64,000 bases of DNA from Caproicibacter sp047833665 (GCA_047833665.1 CP181261.1:1302001-1366000); one strand, 5' to 3'. Counted from the first letter of the stretch, positions 1-9,046 are shown. Numbers and translations are program-made. The notes: generated from the sequence alone by a model not told the origin.

Positions 1-2
1 CC

Positions 3-1193
3 TCTCTTGGCAGTCAGGTGACGTTGGGGGAAGCTACCATTCAACAAGTGGACAATAAATTGGTGTGGGTTGTACCATTGCTGCATTCCGGATTTTTCAA
101 ATGGATTTCCAATCTTGGCGGAACGCCGGGTTATATTCTGGTTTCAGCTACAGACCCCCAAGATGTCACTTATGTGGACAAGTATTCGATTAAGTATCAG
201 CCGAATGCGTATTTTCTGGATAATCTGCAAAGGCATGCGCGTTTTTCCGGCGGACTGTTTACAGGATTGACAGATTATTCTTTCGAAATTGATGATGACG
301 GCAACCCCTATTGGGTTGTTACAACCTATAAGAATCTTGTGGGATATAATCTGCCGGAGGCCGATGGTGCAATTATTATTGACGCGCAGACCGGAAAAAG
401 CGAAAGATATAGCATTCATGATGTGCCTGAATGGGTCGATCGCGTACAGCCTGTCGACTTTGTTATGACGCAAATTGAAAATCGAGGAAAATATATACAT
501 GGACTTTTTAACTTTTCCAATAAAGATAAATTTCAGACATCTGAAGGAAACGCCATTGTTTACAATAACGGAAGATGTTATTTGTACACCGGATTGACGA
601 GTGTCGGCACCGATGAAAGCACCACAGGGTTGATTATGGTTGACATGGTAACCAAAAAACCATATTGGTATCAAATTGGCGGTGCGACAGAATATGCGGC
701 GCAGCAGTCGGCGGAGGGAAAAGTTCAGAATATGCATTACCATGCGACTTTTCCGCTGATTACCAATGTGGACGGACGCCCGACTTATTTTATGACACTC
801 AAAGATGACGCAGGATTGATTAAACAGTATGCCTTTGTTTCGGTTACGGACTATACCAGTGTTGGAACAGGTGAAACAATAGGTTCTGCCATTGCAAACT
901 ATCGGTCCGTTCTAAAAAATAGCAGCGAAAGCTCCTCGATTGATTCCGGAGACCAAGAGCAGACTCTGCGCGGTACGGTTAAACGAATTTCTTCCCAGAT
1001 TGTAGGCGGCAATACCGTTTACTCTATGATTATTAAGGAGAAACCCAGCAAAATATTTACGTCTGTTTCCGATATCAGTCCGGAATTGCCATTGACAAGG
1101 GCGGGGGATAAGGTACAAATCTCTTATGTTATGGCAGAGCGAGAAGTGATCAATATCATTTCTTTTGACAATTTGGAATATACGCAGAACTAA
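3..1193 (+). CDS. C-terminal part of an unidentified protein (5' end outside the window)
   Basis: The frame is open from the first bases of the window, so the GTG at 18 is probably internal and the gene starts upstream. About 396 residues are visible. I do not recognise the family. The first visible stretch is hydrophobic (LVWVVPLLHSGFFKWI). The middle is rich in aromatic residues and Gly (YWVVTTYKNLVGYNLPEADG), which suggests an extended beta-rich extracytoplasmic domain. From about residue 300 there is a Ser-rich linker followed by a small terminal beta domain of about 75 residues. No catalytic motif was seen. A promoter for the next gene lies about 100 bp after the stop. Confidence 0.6.
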   Translation, partial: SLGSQVTLGEATIQQVDNKLVWVVPLLHSGFFKWISNLGGTPGYILVSATDPQDVTYVDKYSIKYQPNAYFLDNLQRHARFSGGLFTGLTDYSFEIDDDGNPYWVVTTYKNLVGYNLPEADGAIIIDAQTGKSERYSIHDVPEWVDRVQPVDFVMTQIENRGKYIHGLFNFSNKDKFQTSEGNAIVYNNGRCYLYTGLTSVGTDESTTGLIMVDMVTKKPYWYQIGGATEYAAQQSAEGKVQNMHYHATFPLITNVDGRPTYFMTLKDDAGLIKQYAFVSVTDYTSVGTGETIGSAIANYRSVLKNSSESSSIDSGDQEQTLRGTVKRISSQIVGGNTVYSMIIKEKPSKIFTSVSDISPELPLTRAGDKVQISYVMAEREVINIISFDNLEYTQN

Positions 1194-1295
1194 TACAGCG
1201 GCACTGCTTTCGGCTCAGACGGTTAGGAAACCGTGCGGATGCGGCAGTTCCATAAGCGTGGCGATTCTGTTGGGCAATCCAGTAAGGGCATTTGG

Positions 1296-1324
1296 TTGCC
1301 TGCGTCATAAAGGCGGAGTATAAT
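1296..1324 (+). promoter_or_regulatory. Sigma-A promoter of the alanyl-tRNA editing gene
   Basis: TTGCCT (1296-1301), a 17-bp spacer and TATAAT (1319-1324). The leader of about 100 nt contains a small hairpin, CCGGCA...TGCCGG, near 1356-1380, before the SD and the ATG at 1430. I see nothing else in the 236-bp gap after the first gene. Confidence 0.55.
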
Positions 1325-1429
1325 ATGTAAAAAAGAAATGCTGATCAGTATATACCGGCAACAGCATGTTTCTGCCGGATGCATCTGCTTTTATACTTTG
1401 ATTATGGAAGGAAAAAGAGGAGAAAATAG

Positions 1430-2611
1430 ATGAAACGTGAGACGGAAAAACTCTATGATTTAAATCCAAAGCTGAGAACATTTCAGGCTCATGTGTTGGA
1501 GTGTGTCCCAAAGAATGATCGGTTTTCAATCATCCTTGACCGTACAGCTTTCTATCCGGAAGGTGGAGGGCAGCCCTCTGATAGGGGTGTTTTGAACTTT
1601 GCCAATATATTGGATGTCCAAGAAAAAGAAGGCGTGATTTATCATATATCGGATAGACCTGTTGAGGTTGGCACTCTTGTTACAGGGGGAATTCATTGGC
1701 CTCGCCGTTTTGCGCTGATGCAGCAGCATACTGGGGAACATATTGTTTCCGGGTTAGCACATCGCTTGTTTGGATTGGACAATGTTGGTTTCCATATGGG
1801 CGAACAGTTTTTGACTGTCGATTTGAACGGAACACTGTCGCCGAACGACCTTGAACTGATTGAACGTTTGGCTAATGAGGCTGTCTGGAAAAACGTGAGT
1901 GTAAAAGTATGGTATCCTTCTGCCGAAGAGTTGGACAGAATCCCTTACCGCAGCAAAAAAAAGCTGACAGGAAAAGTTCGCATTGTAGAAATCCCAGGTT
2001 TTGATATTTGTGCCTGTTGCGGAACCCATGTTACCCACACCGGGGAAATCGGTGCAATCAAATTGCTGTCATCTCAGCGGTACAAAGGCGGAACCAGATT
2101 AACTATGACTTGTGGAGCACAGGCGCTGAGAAACTTCAGCGAAAAATTAACCAGCGTTTCTGCTGTTTCTGCATTACTTTCCGCAAAACCAACGGAAATT
2201 CAACAGGCTACGGAGCACATGCTGAAAGAGAATTCGGATTTAAAGCGCCGAGTATCGGAACTGCAGTCGGAGGTGTTCCGCCTGAAAGCCTCTGCCGTTC
2301 CAAAAGGCTCGGGCAAGATTCTCGTTTTTGAAGAGAACTTAACTCCTGACGAGATCCGCAAATTTGCTTTGATTCTGTCGGAGCACTGTTCGGCAGCGGC
2401 AGCAGTGCTGTCCGGAAGTGATACTCAAGGATATCGGTATGCTGTGGTGGATGCAGCGCAGGATGTCAGACCGATTGCAAAAGAACTGTCCTCTGCCTTT
2501 TCCGGCAGGGGCGGCGGTCCTAAAGAGTTGGTGCAGGGTTCGGTACAAGGTAAGCAAAAGGATCTTATTGCGTTTTTTGAGCAAAAAGGATTTCACTATT
2601 ACAAGTTGTAA
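1430..2611 (+). CDS. Alanyl-tRNA editing protein (AlaX-L type, DHHA1 domain)
   Basis: Free-standing editing enzyme expected to hydrolyse Ser- or Gly-mischarged tRNA-Ala in the cytoplasm. The N-terminal part has the AlaRS editing fold: a beta-rich entry region with DRTAFYPEGGGQPSDRG (about residues 40-57), then the zinc-binding pair HTGEH (about 105) and the CACCGTHV stretch (about 190). A coiled-coil segment (about 245-285) leads into a C-terminal DHHA1 domain with SGRGGGPKELVQG (about 360). The 393-residue length fits AlaX-L forms that keep the AlaRS C-terminal domain. The ATG at 1430 follows a purine-rich SD (AGAGGAG). A full alaS lies at 44.9 kb, so this is a second, trans-editing layer. 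Confidence 0.9.
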   Translation: MKRETEKLYDLNPKLRTFQAHVLECVPKNDRFSIILDRTAFYPEGGGQPSDRGVLNFANILDVQEKEGVIYHISDRPVEVGTLVTGGIHWPRRFALMQQHTGEHIVSGLAHRLFGLDNVGFHMGEQFLTVDLNGTLSPNDLELIERLANEAVWKNVSVKVWYPSAEELDRIPYRSKKKLTGKVRIVEIPGFDICACCGTHVTHTGEIGAIKLLSSQRYKGGTRLTMTCGAQALRNFSEKLTSVSAVSALLSAKPTEIQQATEHMLKENSDLKRRVSELQSEVFRLKASAVPKGSGKILVFEENLTPDEIRKFALILSEHCSAAAAVLSGSDTQGYRYAVVDAAQDVRPIAKELSSAFSGRGGGPKELVQGSVQGKQKDLIAFFEQKGFHYYKL

Positions 2612-2657
2612 AGCAAACTGCGGATTATACAAAAATTACCAGATCTTCTAAAAAATA

Positions 2658-2686
2658 TTGCATCGTTGAAAAAAGCATGCTACAAT
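2658..2686 (+). promoter_or_regulatory. Sigma-A promoter of the phosphoribosyltransferase-like gene
   Basis: TTGCAT (2658-2663), 17-bp spacer, TACAAT (2681-2686). The ATG at 2700 follows closely, leaving a leader of only a few bases plus the AAGGA SD. Confidence 0.55.
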
Positions 2687-2699
2687 AAAAAGGACATTT

Positions 2700-3359
2700 A
2701 TGGAAAAGTGGTGTGCACCGTTGGAAAGCAGGACCATTCAGATTCATTGTAATCAAAACAGGGAGATTGTTTTAAATATTATTCCCGGACATTTTGCAAC
2801 CTCGCATTCCCACGTTAATTACTACATTGATATGACAAGTATTAAACATCATTGCAAGATTGCTAGGCAAGCAGCGGACTTTCTAGCACAAAAATATATG
2901 AATTCCGTTGCAGTGGATACCATTGTGTGTATGGATGGCTGCGAGGTAGTTGGCGCTTTTTTGGCCGAAGAACTTTCCAAGTCCGGAATAGCGTCTTTAA
3001 ATGATGGGGCGGATATTAAAATTATAACTCCCGAATATCCCAATGGGCAGCTTCTGTTTCGCGACAATGTGCAGGATATGATTTGGAATAAAAATATTCT
3101 CTTGCTTGTCGCTTCCGCAACAACCGGCAAAACCATCAGCCGGTCACTCGATTGTATTCGCTATTACGGTGGCAGAATTGCAGCAATTTCTGCAATATTT
3201 AGCGCGATTCCGGAAATCAATAAGATAAAAATTGATTCTATTTTTACCAGTGAAGATTTGCCAAATTATTGCACCTATCCTGTTTCCGAATGTCCATACT
3301 GCCAAAATGGCCAGAAAATTGATGCAATTATTAACAGTTTCGGTTACTCCAAAATTTAA
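2700..3359 (+). CDS. Phosphoribosyltransferase-like protein (orotate PRTase-like fold)
   Basis: A 219-residue protein with a type I phosphoribosyltransferase pattern: a hydrophobic strand ending in an acidic loop (TIVCMDGCEVVGAFLAEEL, about 80-98), then NILLLVASATTGKTISRSL (about 145-163) in the place of the PRPP loop. The usual acidic DD of the PRPP loop is replaced by VASATTGKT, so catalysis is uncertain. Four Cys in the last 35 residues, including CPYC, suggest a small metal site. The stop codon TAA is also the last three bases of the left target duplication of the ISL3 element; the pre-insertion sequence has the same stop, so the gene is intact. Confidence 0.65.
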   Translation: MEKWCAPLESRTIQIHCNQNREIVLNIIPGHFATSHSHVNYYIDMTSIKHHCKIARQAADFLAQKYMNSVAVDTIVCMDGCEVVGAFLAEELSKSGIASLNDGADIKIITPEYPNGQLLFRDNVQDMIWNKNILLLVASATTGKTISRSLDCIRYYGGRIAAISAIFSAIPEINKIKIDSIFTSEDLPNYCTYPVSECPYCQNGQKIDAIINSFGYSKI

Positions 3360-4739
3360 GGCTCTATGTCAATAGTTGGGGTCACCCAAAATGGAAACAC
3401 CGAATGGAGCGGCGTTAAGCTGCTCCATTTTTCGTTGAATGATGGAACATATGAAGAATGCGATTGCGGAAGCGACGAAAATTACGATAACCGTAGGCAT
3501 TGCGTTTAAGAACCTTAATCTTGTTGTTAACCCCTTCGGTAAAACCGTTGGTGTAAGAGCAATCAAACGAATTTAGAATACCTCTTGACCAGCGAATCAT
3601 GGTATTTGCACAAGCAACAAATCTTGAAAGACCACTGTTTTGTGCGGCCATAATCCAATGAGACAGCGCTGTCCGTGCAGACACACTGTCAGAAGATTCA
3701 AGGACTTTGAAAAACTGTTCTTTCAGAGAGTAGGCTGTCAACAGACGGTTGCTTGTATAAAGCATAATGTTAACCTGTTGTCTTTGCTCTGGAGTGAGAA
3801 ATTGGTATCGTTTGTTCAGCAAGATTCGGGAGCGTTTAAAATAAATTCTTCGGGTTTTGCTGAACTTTTTCTGTTCTTCCTTGCGAACGGCTTCAAAGGC
3901 CCAAAATACTTGACGAATGTAATGATATTTGTCAATGACATAATTTGAATTTTTAAAATATGTCTGAGCAATATTGGCATATGTACTCCACATATCGCTG
4001 ATGAAATGCTTCGTTTTAGAACGGTCAAGCCGGCCGAAATATTCTGTCAGTTTGTGGTTGTATCGAGCAGGAAGAATATCAAGGATTCGGTGACGGACCG
4101 GATCAGTCAGAATGCACTGATATTTCTCGCCGCTTGTATTGCCTTTAAACTCATCAATCGACACAACTTCAGGTAATTGCTGCGGTTTTCCATAGTGGAT
4201 ACAATCGAAAAGCCGGATAATAGTTGAAACAGATAGATTTACTTCACGTGCTACACTGGTGAAAGAACGCACGTCAGACAGCTTTGAAATGATATACGCG
4301 GCTAAACGATTTGTGATGCGGTGATATCTCGGCAGAAACGAGTTATCTTCAAAGAAACGCTTTCCACACAAAGAGCAGCGATACCGGCGCTTTCGGAGAA
4401 TCAAACTAGTGTGTTTACCAAAAGCAGGGATGTCTTTTACTGTTTGACAACGGTAATCATGGACATAGCTGGTCTGATATCCACAGCAAGGGCAAACATG
4501 CGGCTTTCTTGGTAACTCAATAAAAATTTCCGTTTTATCGGGCAATTGCCTCACATTTTTTACGATTACCCCTTTTAATCCTAGCAATTTTTCGGTAGAA
4601 TAAGTACAGAGCATATCGATGACCTCCAATATGGGATAGTGGTAATTTCCATTTTAAAGGTTTTTCATCGAATATGCTCTACTTTTTTGCTCTTTTTTCG
4701 CAGGCCTATTCGTCACACCCCAACATTTATTATAGAGCC
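3360..4739 (-). mobile_element. ISL3-family insertion sequence, copy A (1380 bp)
   Basis: Terminal inverted repeats of about 23 bp begin GGCTCTAT and end in GTTGGGGT (3360-3382 and, inverted, 4717-4739). The flanks carry the same 8 bp, AAATTTAA, at 3352-3359 and 4740-4747, the target duplication size expected for ISL3. One intact transposase gene fills the element on the minus strand. The element sits between the stop codon of the upstream gene and that gene's terminator at 4753. Confidence 0.95.
3415..4614 (-). CDS. ISL3-family transposase, copy A
   Basis: DDE transposase that moves the surrounding element. The N-terminus has a zinc-finger motif CPCCGYQTSYVHDYR (about 42-56), then a second Cys pair (CSLCGKRFF) and a helix-turn-helix around residues 115-135. 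The catalytic core carries VVSIDEFKG (first Asp, about 153), a second Asp in FISDMWSTY and the Glu in NGFTEGVNNKIK near the C-terminus. The frame is open further upstream, but the ATG at 4612-4614 (MLCTYST) has GGAGG eight bases before it and is the likely start, giving 399 residues. The same length is seen in the copy at 53.7 kb. Confidence 0.93.
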   Translation of the reverse strand: MLCTYSTEKLLGLKGVIVKNVRQLPDKTEIFIELPRKPHVCPCCGYQTSYVHDYRCQTVKDIPAFGKHTSLILRKRRYRCSLCGKRFFEDNSFLPRYHRITNRLAAYIISKLSDVRSFTSVAREVNLSVSTIIRLFDCIHYGKPQQLPEVVSIDEFKGNTSGEKYQCILTDPVRHRILDILPARYNHKLTEYFGRLDRSKTKHFISDMWSTYANIAQTYFKNSNYVIDKYHYIRQVFWAFEAVRKEEQKKFSKTRRIYFKRSRILLNKRYQFLTPEQRQQVNIMLYTSNRLLTAYSLKEQFFKVLESSDSVSARTALSHWIMAAQNSGLSRFVACANTMIRWSRGILNSFDCSYTNGFTEGVNNKIKVLKRNAYGYRNFRRFRNRILHMFHHSTKNGAA

Positions 4740-4752
4740 AAATTTAATTGTA

Positions 4753-4782
4753 ACAGGCGCGGATGTATGCGCCTGTTTTTTT
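4753..4782 (+). terminator. Rho-independent terminator displaced from its gene by ISL3 copy A
   Basis: Perfect 8-bp stem ACAGGCGC / GCGCCTGT with an 8-base loop, then a run of seven T. Before the ISL3 insertion it would have lain about 10 bp after the stop codon of the gene ending at 3359. Confidence 0.8.
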
Positions 4783-4871
4783 ATATCATTTTATATAAAA
4801 AATAAGTTTCAAAATTTAAGCTTTAGCTGTTTTGCTTTATCTAAATTTTATAAAATATTTAAAAGTGAAAC

Positions 4872-4906
4872 TTGCAACTTAAAAGATATTGTGATATATT
4901 TAACAT
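4872..4906 (+). promoter_or_regulatory. Promoter of the butyrate operon with an overlapping Rex-like operator
   Basis: TTGCAA (4872-4877), 17-bp spacer, TATATT (4895-4900). Over the -10 lies TTGTGATATATTTAACAT (4889-4906), which matches the Rex consensus (TTGTTAA, four bases, TTAACAA) at 11 of 14 fixed positions. Rex is the NADH/NAD+ sensing repressor of butyrate operons in clostridia. An operator over the -10 would let NADH release the operon from repression. The Rex gene itself is not in the window. Confidence 0.7.
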
Positions 4907-4970
4907 AGTCTGTTAAATAAACGGCAAAATCGGATGAATTTAAGAATGGAAAAGAATGGAGGAACAGTCT

Positions 4971-6155
4971 ATGTCAAGAAAAATTGTTTTGGCTGGTGCT
5001 TGCCGTACGGCAATTGGAAAATTCGGCGGTACCTTGTCCAATGTTTCCACTCCCGAACTTGCTACAATAGTTGTTAAAGAGTCTTTGAAACGCGCAGGTA
5101 TCGCCCCTGACCAAGTCGATGAGGTGATTCTCGGCTGCGTGTATCAGGCGGGTATTGGTCAGAATCTTGCACGTCAGGCTTCTGTTTATGCAGGAATTCC
5201 GATCACTACACCGGCATTCACACTGAATAATCTGTGCGGCTCTGGTCTGAAGAGTGTGAATGTTGCTGCGGCTCTCATTGAGGCCGGCGAAGCAGACGTT
5301 ATTGTTGCAGGCGGTGCGGAAGTTATGTCCGGGGCACCTTATCTATTGAAAAATGCACGTTTTGGCTATCGCATGAATAACGGCCAACTGATTGACTCCA
5401 TGATTTATGACGGCCTAGAAGATACCTTCCATCATTACCATATGGGTATTACGGCGGAAAATGTCGCAGAAAAATACGGCATTACGCGTGAGATGCAGGA
5501 TGAATATGCTGCAATGAGCCAGAACAGAGCAGAAAAAGCTATTGCAGAAGGCAAATTTAAAGATGAGATTGTTCCGGTAGAAGTCAAACTAAAGAAGCAA
5601 ACTGTTATATTTGATACCGATGAAGGTCCCCGTAAAGGTGTGACAAAGGAAAGCCTTGCGAAATTAAAACCTGCGTTTAAACCGGATGGCACTGTAACAG
5701 CAGGAAATGCGTCGAGCATTAACGACGGTGCTTCCGCGATTGTTGTCATGACAGAGGAAAAAGCAAAAGAGCTTGGTGTAAAGCCGCTCGCTACTTGGGT
5801 TGCAGGTGCTTCAGCTGGTGTGGATCCTGCTTATATGGGACTTGGCCCGATTGATGCAACCAAAAAAGTTATGGCAAAAACCGGCATGAAGGTTTCCGAT
5901 ATGGATCTGATTGAAGCAAATGAAGCATTTGCTTCTCAAACAATTGAGGTTGCGCGTGAACTCAACTTTGACATGGATAAAGTAAACGTTAACGGCGGCG
6001 CCATTGCCCTTGGACATCCGGTTGGATGCTCTGGTGCACGTATTTTGACTACGCTCATTTATGAAATGAAGAAGAGAAAGAGCGAATACGGCCTTGCAAC
6101 GCTTTGCGTAGGCGGCGGCATGGGCGTTGCTACCATTATTAAGATGGAAGACTAA
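4971..6155 (+). CDS. thlA: Acetyl-CoA C-acetyltransferase (thiolase)
   Basis: Condenses two acetyl-CoA to acetoacetyl-CoA, the first step of butyrate formation. The nucleophilic Cys lies in NNLCGSGLKS (about residue 88). The C-terminal catalytic blocks are NEAFA, GGAIALGHPVGCSGAR (His) and LCVGGGMG (second Cys). The length of 394 residues is typical. The in-frame ATG at 4956 overlaps the SD; GGAGG at 4958-4963 points to the ATG at 4971. It is the first gene of a six-gene operon with short gaps. Confidence 0.95.
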   Translation: MSRKIVLAGACRTAIGKFGGTLSNVSTPELATIVVKESLKRAGIAPDQVDEVILGCVYQAGIGQNLARQASVYAGIPITTPAFTLNNLCGSGLKSVNVAAALIEAGEADVIVAGGAEVMSGAPYLLKNARFGYRMNNGQLIDSMIYDGLEDTFHHYHMGITAENVAEKYGITREMQDEYAAMSQNRAEKAIAEGKFKDEIVPVEVKLKKQTVIFDTDEGPRKGVTKESLAKLKPAFKPDGTVTAGNASSINDGASAIVVMTEEKAKELGVKPLATWVAGASAGVDPAYMGLGPIDATKKVMAKTGMKVSDMDLIEANEAFASQTIEVARELNFDMDKVNVNGGAIALGHPVGCSGARILTTLIYEMKKRKSEYGLATLCVGGGMGVATIIKMED

Positions 6156-6194
6156 TCGTCTTCTATAATTTATTTCGGAAAGAAGGCAATGAAG

Positions 6195-6971
6195 ATGGGC
6201 TATGTGAGATACGAGCAGAAAGACCTAATCGGGATTGTCACAATCGACAGGGAAAAAGCTCTGAACGCCCTTAACGATGAAGTCCTTTCTGATTTGGAAG
6301 CAGTGATTGATGCAATCGATCCGAATCAAACTCGCTGCGTTATCATCACCGGTGCCGGGCAGAAATCTTTTGTCGCCGGTGCGGATATTGCTGCAATGAG
6401 TACCATGACGAAAGAACAAGGCAGAGCCTTCAGTAAGCGCGGAAATGACGTGTTCCGGAAGATTGAAAATCTTCCGGTGCCCGTTATCGCAGCGGTTAAC
6501 GGTTTTGCCTTAGGAGGCGGCTGCGAACTTTCGCTCAGCTGCGATATCCGCATCGCCTCTGAAAATGCACTGTTTGGTCAGCCGGAAGCCGGGTTAGGTA
6601 TTACCCCGGGCTTTGGCGGAACGCAGCGTCTTGCCCGCACTATTGGTGTGGCTAAGGCTAAGGAATTAATTTATACTTGCCGCAAGGTAAAGGCAGACGA
6701 AGCTTTGCAGATTGGTCTGGTCAATGCTGTATATCCTGCCAATCAGCTCATGGATGAATGCATGAAACTGGCAGAAAAAATTGCACGCAATGCTCCAATT
6801 GCGATTCGTCAATGCAAAAAAGCAATCAACATGGGCTTGCAGATGGATATTGATTCGGCTGTTGCTTTGGAAGCGGAGCTGTTTGGTTTTTGCCTTGATA
6901 CAAAAGACCAGAAAAATGCGATGACTGCTTTCTGTGAAAAAAGAAAGCCGGATCCGTTTGTCAATGAATAA
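6195..6971 (+). CDS. crt: Short-chain enoyl-CoA hydratase (crotonase)
   Basis: Interconverts 3-hydroxybutyryl-CoA and crotonyl-CoA. Crotonase signatures: AGADIAAM (oxyanion-hole strand, about 65), NGFALGGGCELSLSCD (about 103-118) and the catalytic Glu pair region FGQPEAGLGITPGFGGTQRL (about 131). About 258 residues, normal for the family. Two ATGs compete: 6189 is only 2 bases from AGAAGG, while 6195 is 8 bases away, so 6195 is preferred. It lies 39 bp after thlA. Confidence 0.95.
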   Translation: MGYVRYEQKDLIGIVTIDREKALNALNDEVLSDLEAVIDAIDPNQTRCVIITGAGQKSFVAGADIAAMSTMTKEQGRAFSKRGNDVFRKIENLPVPVIAAVNGFALGGGCELSLSCDIRIASENALFGQPEAGLGITPGFGGTQRLARTIGVAKAKELIYTCRKVKADEALQIGLVNAVYPANQLMDECMKLAEKIARNAPIAIRQCKKAINMGLQMDIDSAVALEAELFGFCLDTKDQKNAMTAFCEKRKPDPFVNE

Positions 6972-7004
6972 ATTTTAAAGTGAATCATTAGGAGGGTTTG
7001 TTAA

Positions 7005-7844
7005 ATGATCGTTGGTGTTATTGGAGCAGGTACAATGGGCTCCGGCATTGCGCAGACTTTTGCGCAGACGGATAATTATTCCGTAAAGCTTTGCGATATT
7101 AACACAGAGCTGGCGGCAGCCGGCAAAAAAAAGATTGAAAAAAGTCTGTATAAGCTTGTTTCCAAGGGGAAAATGGAACAGGCAAAAGCTGATGCAATCC
7201 TTGCGAAGATTACAACCGGCACGAAAGAAATCGTTTCCGATTGCGATTTGGTTGTAGAAGCGGCACTGGAGCGGATGGATGTTAAGAAAGAGCTGTTTAA
7301 GGAACTGCAGGGTATCTGCAAGAAAGACTGCATTTTTGCAACAAACACTTCTTCTCTTTCCATCACTGAAATCTCCAGTGGTTTGGATCGTGCTGTTTGC
7401 GGGATGCATTTCTTTAACCCGGCTCCGGTTATGAAATTGGTGGAGGTTATTGCTGGTATTACAACTCCCGACTCCACTGTAGAAAAAGTTAAGGCAATTG
7501 CTACGGAGATTGGCAAAACACCGGTTCAAGTTAAGGAAGCAGCCGGATTTGTTGTAAACCGTATTCTTGTTCCAATGATCAATGAGGCAGTTGGTATTTA
7601 CGCTGATGGAACAGCTTCCGCAGAGGATATCGACACTGCTATGAAACTTGGTGCAAACCACCCGATGGGTCCTTTGGCACTGGGCGATTTAATTGGTCTG
7701 GATATTGTTCTTGCCGTTATGGAAGTCCTTCAGAAAGAGACGGGAGATCCAAAATACCGTCCTCATCCGTTGCTCAGAAAAATGGTACGCGGCGGTTTGC
7801 TTGGTCGGAAGACAGGCAAGGGCTTTTATGATTACAGCAAGTGA
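7005..7844 (+). CDS. hbd: 3-hydroxybutyryl-CoA dehydrogenase
   Basis: Reduces acetoacetyl-CoA to (S)-3-hydroxybutyryl-CoA with NAD(P)H. The N-terminus has the Rossmann loop VIGAGTMGSGIAQTFA. The catalytic His is in VCGMHFFNPAPVMKLVEV (about residue 138), and the C-terminal helical domain has GFVVNRILVPMINEA and DTAMKLGANHPMGPLALGD. The 279-residue length is standard. SD GGAGGG sits eight bases before the ATG. The gene falls 33 bp after crt in the operon. Confidence 0.96.
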   Translation: MIVGVIGAGTMGSGIAQTFAQTDNYSVKLCDINTELAAAGKKKIEKSLYKLVSKGKMEQAKADAILAKITTGTKEIVSDCDLVVEAALERMDVKKELFKELQGICKKDCIFATNTSSLSITEISSGLDRAVCGMHFFNPAPVMKLVEVIAGITTPDSTVEKVKAIATEIGKTPVQVKEAAGFVVNRILVPMINEAVGIYADGTASAEDIDTAMKLGANHPMGPLALGDLIGLDIVLAVMEVLQKETGDPKYRPHPLLRKMVRGGLLGRKTGKGFYDYSK

Positions 7845-7879
7845 CTCTGGCATGCTAATATGAATTTGGAGGAACGAGT

Positions 7880-9019
7880 ATGGACTTTCAACTGAGTAAA
7901 GAACATGAAATGGCTCGCACTCTTTTTAGAGAGTTTGCGGAAAATGAAATAAAGCCATATGCACAGGACGTTGACGAGAATGAACGTTTCCCGAAAGAAG
8001 CGTATGAAAAATTCCGTCAGTATGGTTTTATGGGAATTCCTTATCCGAAAGAAGTCGGCGGCCAAGGCTGCGATACCTTGACATATGCGCTTTGTGTTGA
8101 AGAAATCGCAAAGGTCTGCTGTACATCCAGCACGATGCTTTCTGCTCATACATCTCTTTGCACTTGGCCGATTTACAAATATGGTACTCCGGAGCAAAAG
8201 GCAAAATACTTACCGAAACTGACTTCAGGGGAATATCTGGGAGCATTCGGTTTAACAGAGCCAAACGCAGGTACCGATTCTTCCGCTCAGCAAACAAGAG
8301 CGGTGCTCGAAGGCGACCACTATGTCCTGAACGGGAATAAGATTTTTATCACCAATGCTGGTTATGCCGATGTTTATGTAGTGTTTGCCATGACGGATAA
8401 AAGTCAAGGCAATCATGGAATTTCTGCGTTTATTGTGGAAAAGGATTTCCCCGGCTTTTCCGTTGGCAAAAAGGAAAAGAAGATGGGAATTCGCGGTTCC
8501 TCAACCTGCGAATTGATTTTTGAAAACTGCATTGTTCCGAAAGAAAATCTTCTTGGACAGGAAGGCAAAGGCTTTAAGATTGCTATGACTACCCTGGACG
8601 GCGGACGTATCGGCATTGCTGCGCAGGCCCTTGGTTTGGCGGAAGGCGCACTCAATGAAACGATCAAGTATGTTAAGGAAAGAAAACAGTTTGGGCGTCC
8701 GCTTGCAAAGTTCCAGAATACGCAGTTTGAAATTGCCGATATGTATACAAAGATTCAAGCTGCCCAGTTGCTGCTTTACAAAGCGGCAGTTGCCAAAGAC
8801 CACCAAAAGAGTGTTTCGCTTGAAGCAGCTCAAGCTAAGCTTTATTGCGCAACTGTTGCCATGGATGTGACCACTCGCTGCGTGCAGCTGCACGGCGGCT
8901 ATGGCTACACGCGTGAGTATCCGGTGGAGCGCATGATGCGTGACGCAAAGATTACCGAGATCTATGAGGGTACCAGTGAAGTTCAGAAGATGGTCATTTC
9001 CAAATACGTTTTCAAGTAA
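7880..9019 (+). CDS. bcd: Short-chain (butyryl-CoA) acyl-CoA dehydrogenase
   Basis: FAD enzyme reducing crotonyl-CoA to butyryl-CoA. With EtfAB it forms the bifurcating complex that drives ferredoxin reduction with NADH. Signatures: FGLTEPNAGTDSSAQQT (FAD and substrate loop, about 122), a QLHGGYGYTREYPVERMMRDAKI block, and the catalytic Glu in EIYEGTSEVQK (about 365). 379 residues as in clostridial Bcd. Directly followed by etfB and etfA, which supports a Bcd-Etf complex over a general fatty-acid enzyme. Confidence 0.95.
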   Translation: MDFQLSKEHEMARTLFREFAENEIKPYAQDVDENERFPKEAYEKFRQYGFMGIPYPKEVGGQGCDTLTYALCVEEIAKVCCTSSTMLSAHTSLCTWPIYKYGTPEQKAKYLPKLTSGEYLGAFGLTEPNAGTDSSAQQTRAVLEGDHYVLNGNKIFITNAGYADVYVVFAMTDKSQGNHGISAFIVEKDFPGFSVGKKEKKMGIRGSSTCELIFENCIVPKENLLGQEGKGFKIAMTTLDGGRIGIAAQALGLAEGALNETIKYVKERKQFGRPLAKFQNTQFEIADMYTKIQAAQLLLYKAAVAKDHQKSVSLEAAQAKLYCATVAMDVTTRCVQLHGGYGYTREYPVERMMRDAKITEIYEGTSEVQKMVISKYVFK

Positions 9020-9046
9020 GGCGGAAACTCTAAGGAGGGAAATTCG

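Noticed and set aside
3..743. Minus-strand ORF of 199 residues at 144-743
   Set aside because: It lies fully inside the first plus-strand gene, has no SD, and its composition is that of a shadow frame.
1194..1290. Possible riboswitch after the first gene
   Set aside because: Several short GC stems are visible, but no known riboswitch core could be matched and the next promoter starts after them.
4956..4970. ATG at 4956 as the thiolase start
   Set aside because: It overlaps the SD that serves the ATG at 4971, and the family N-terminus fits 4971.
6975..7661. Minus-strand ORF of 228 residues over hbd
   Set aside because: Antisense shadow of hbd with an implausible composition rich in Asn, Cys and Phe.
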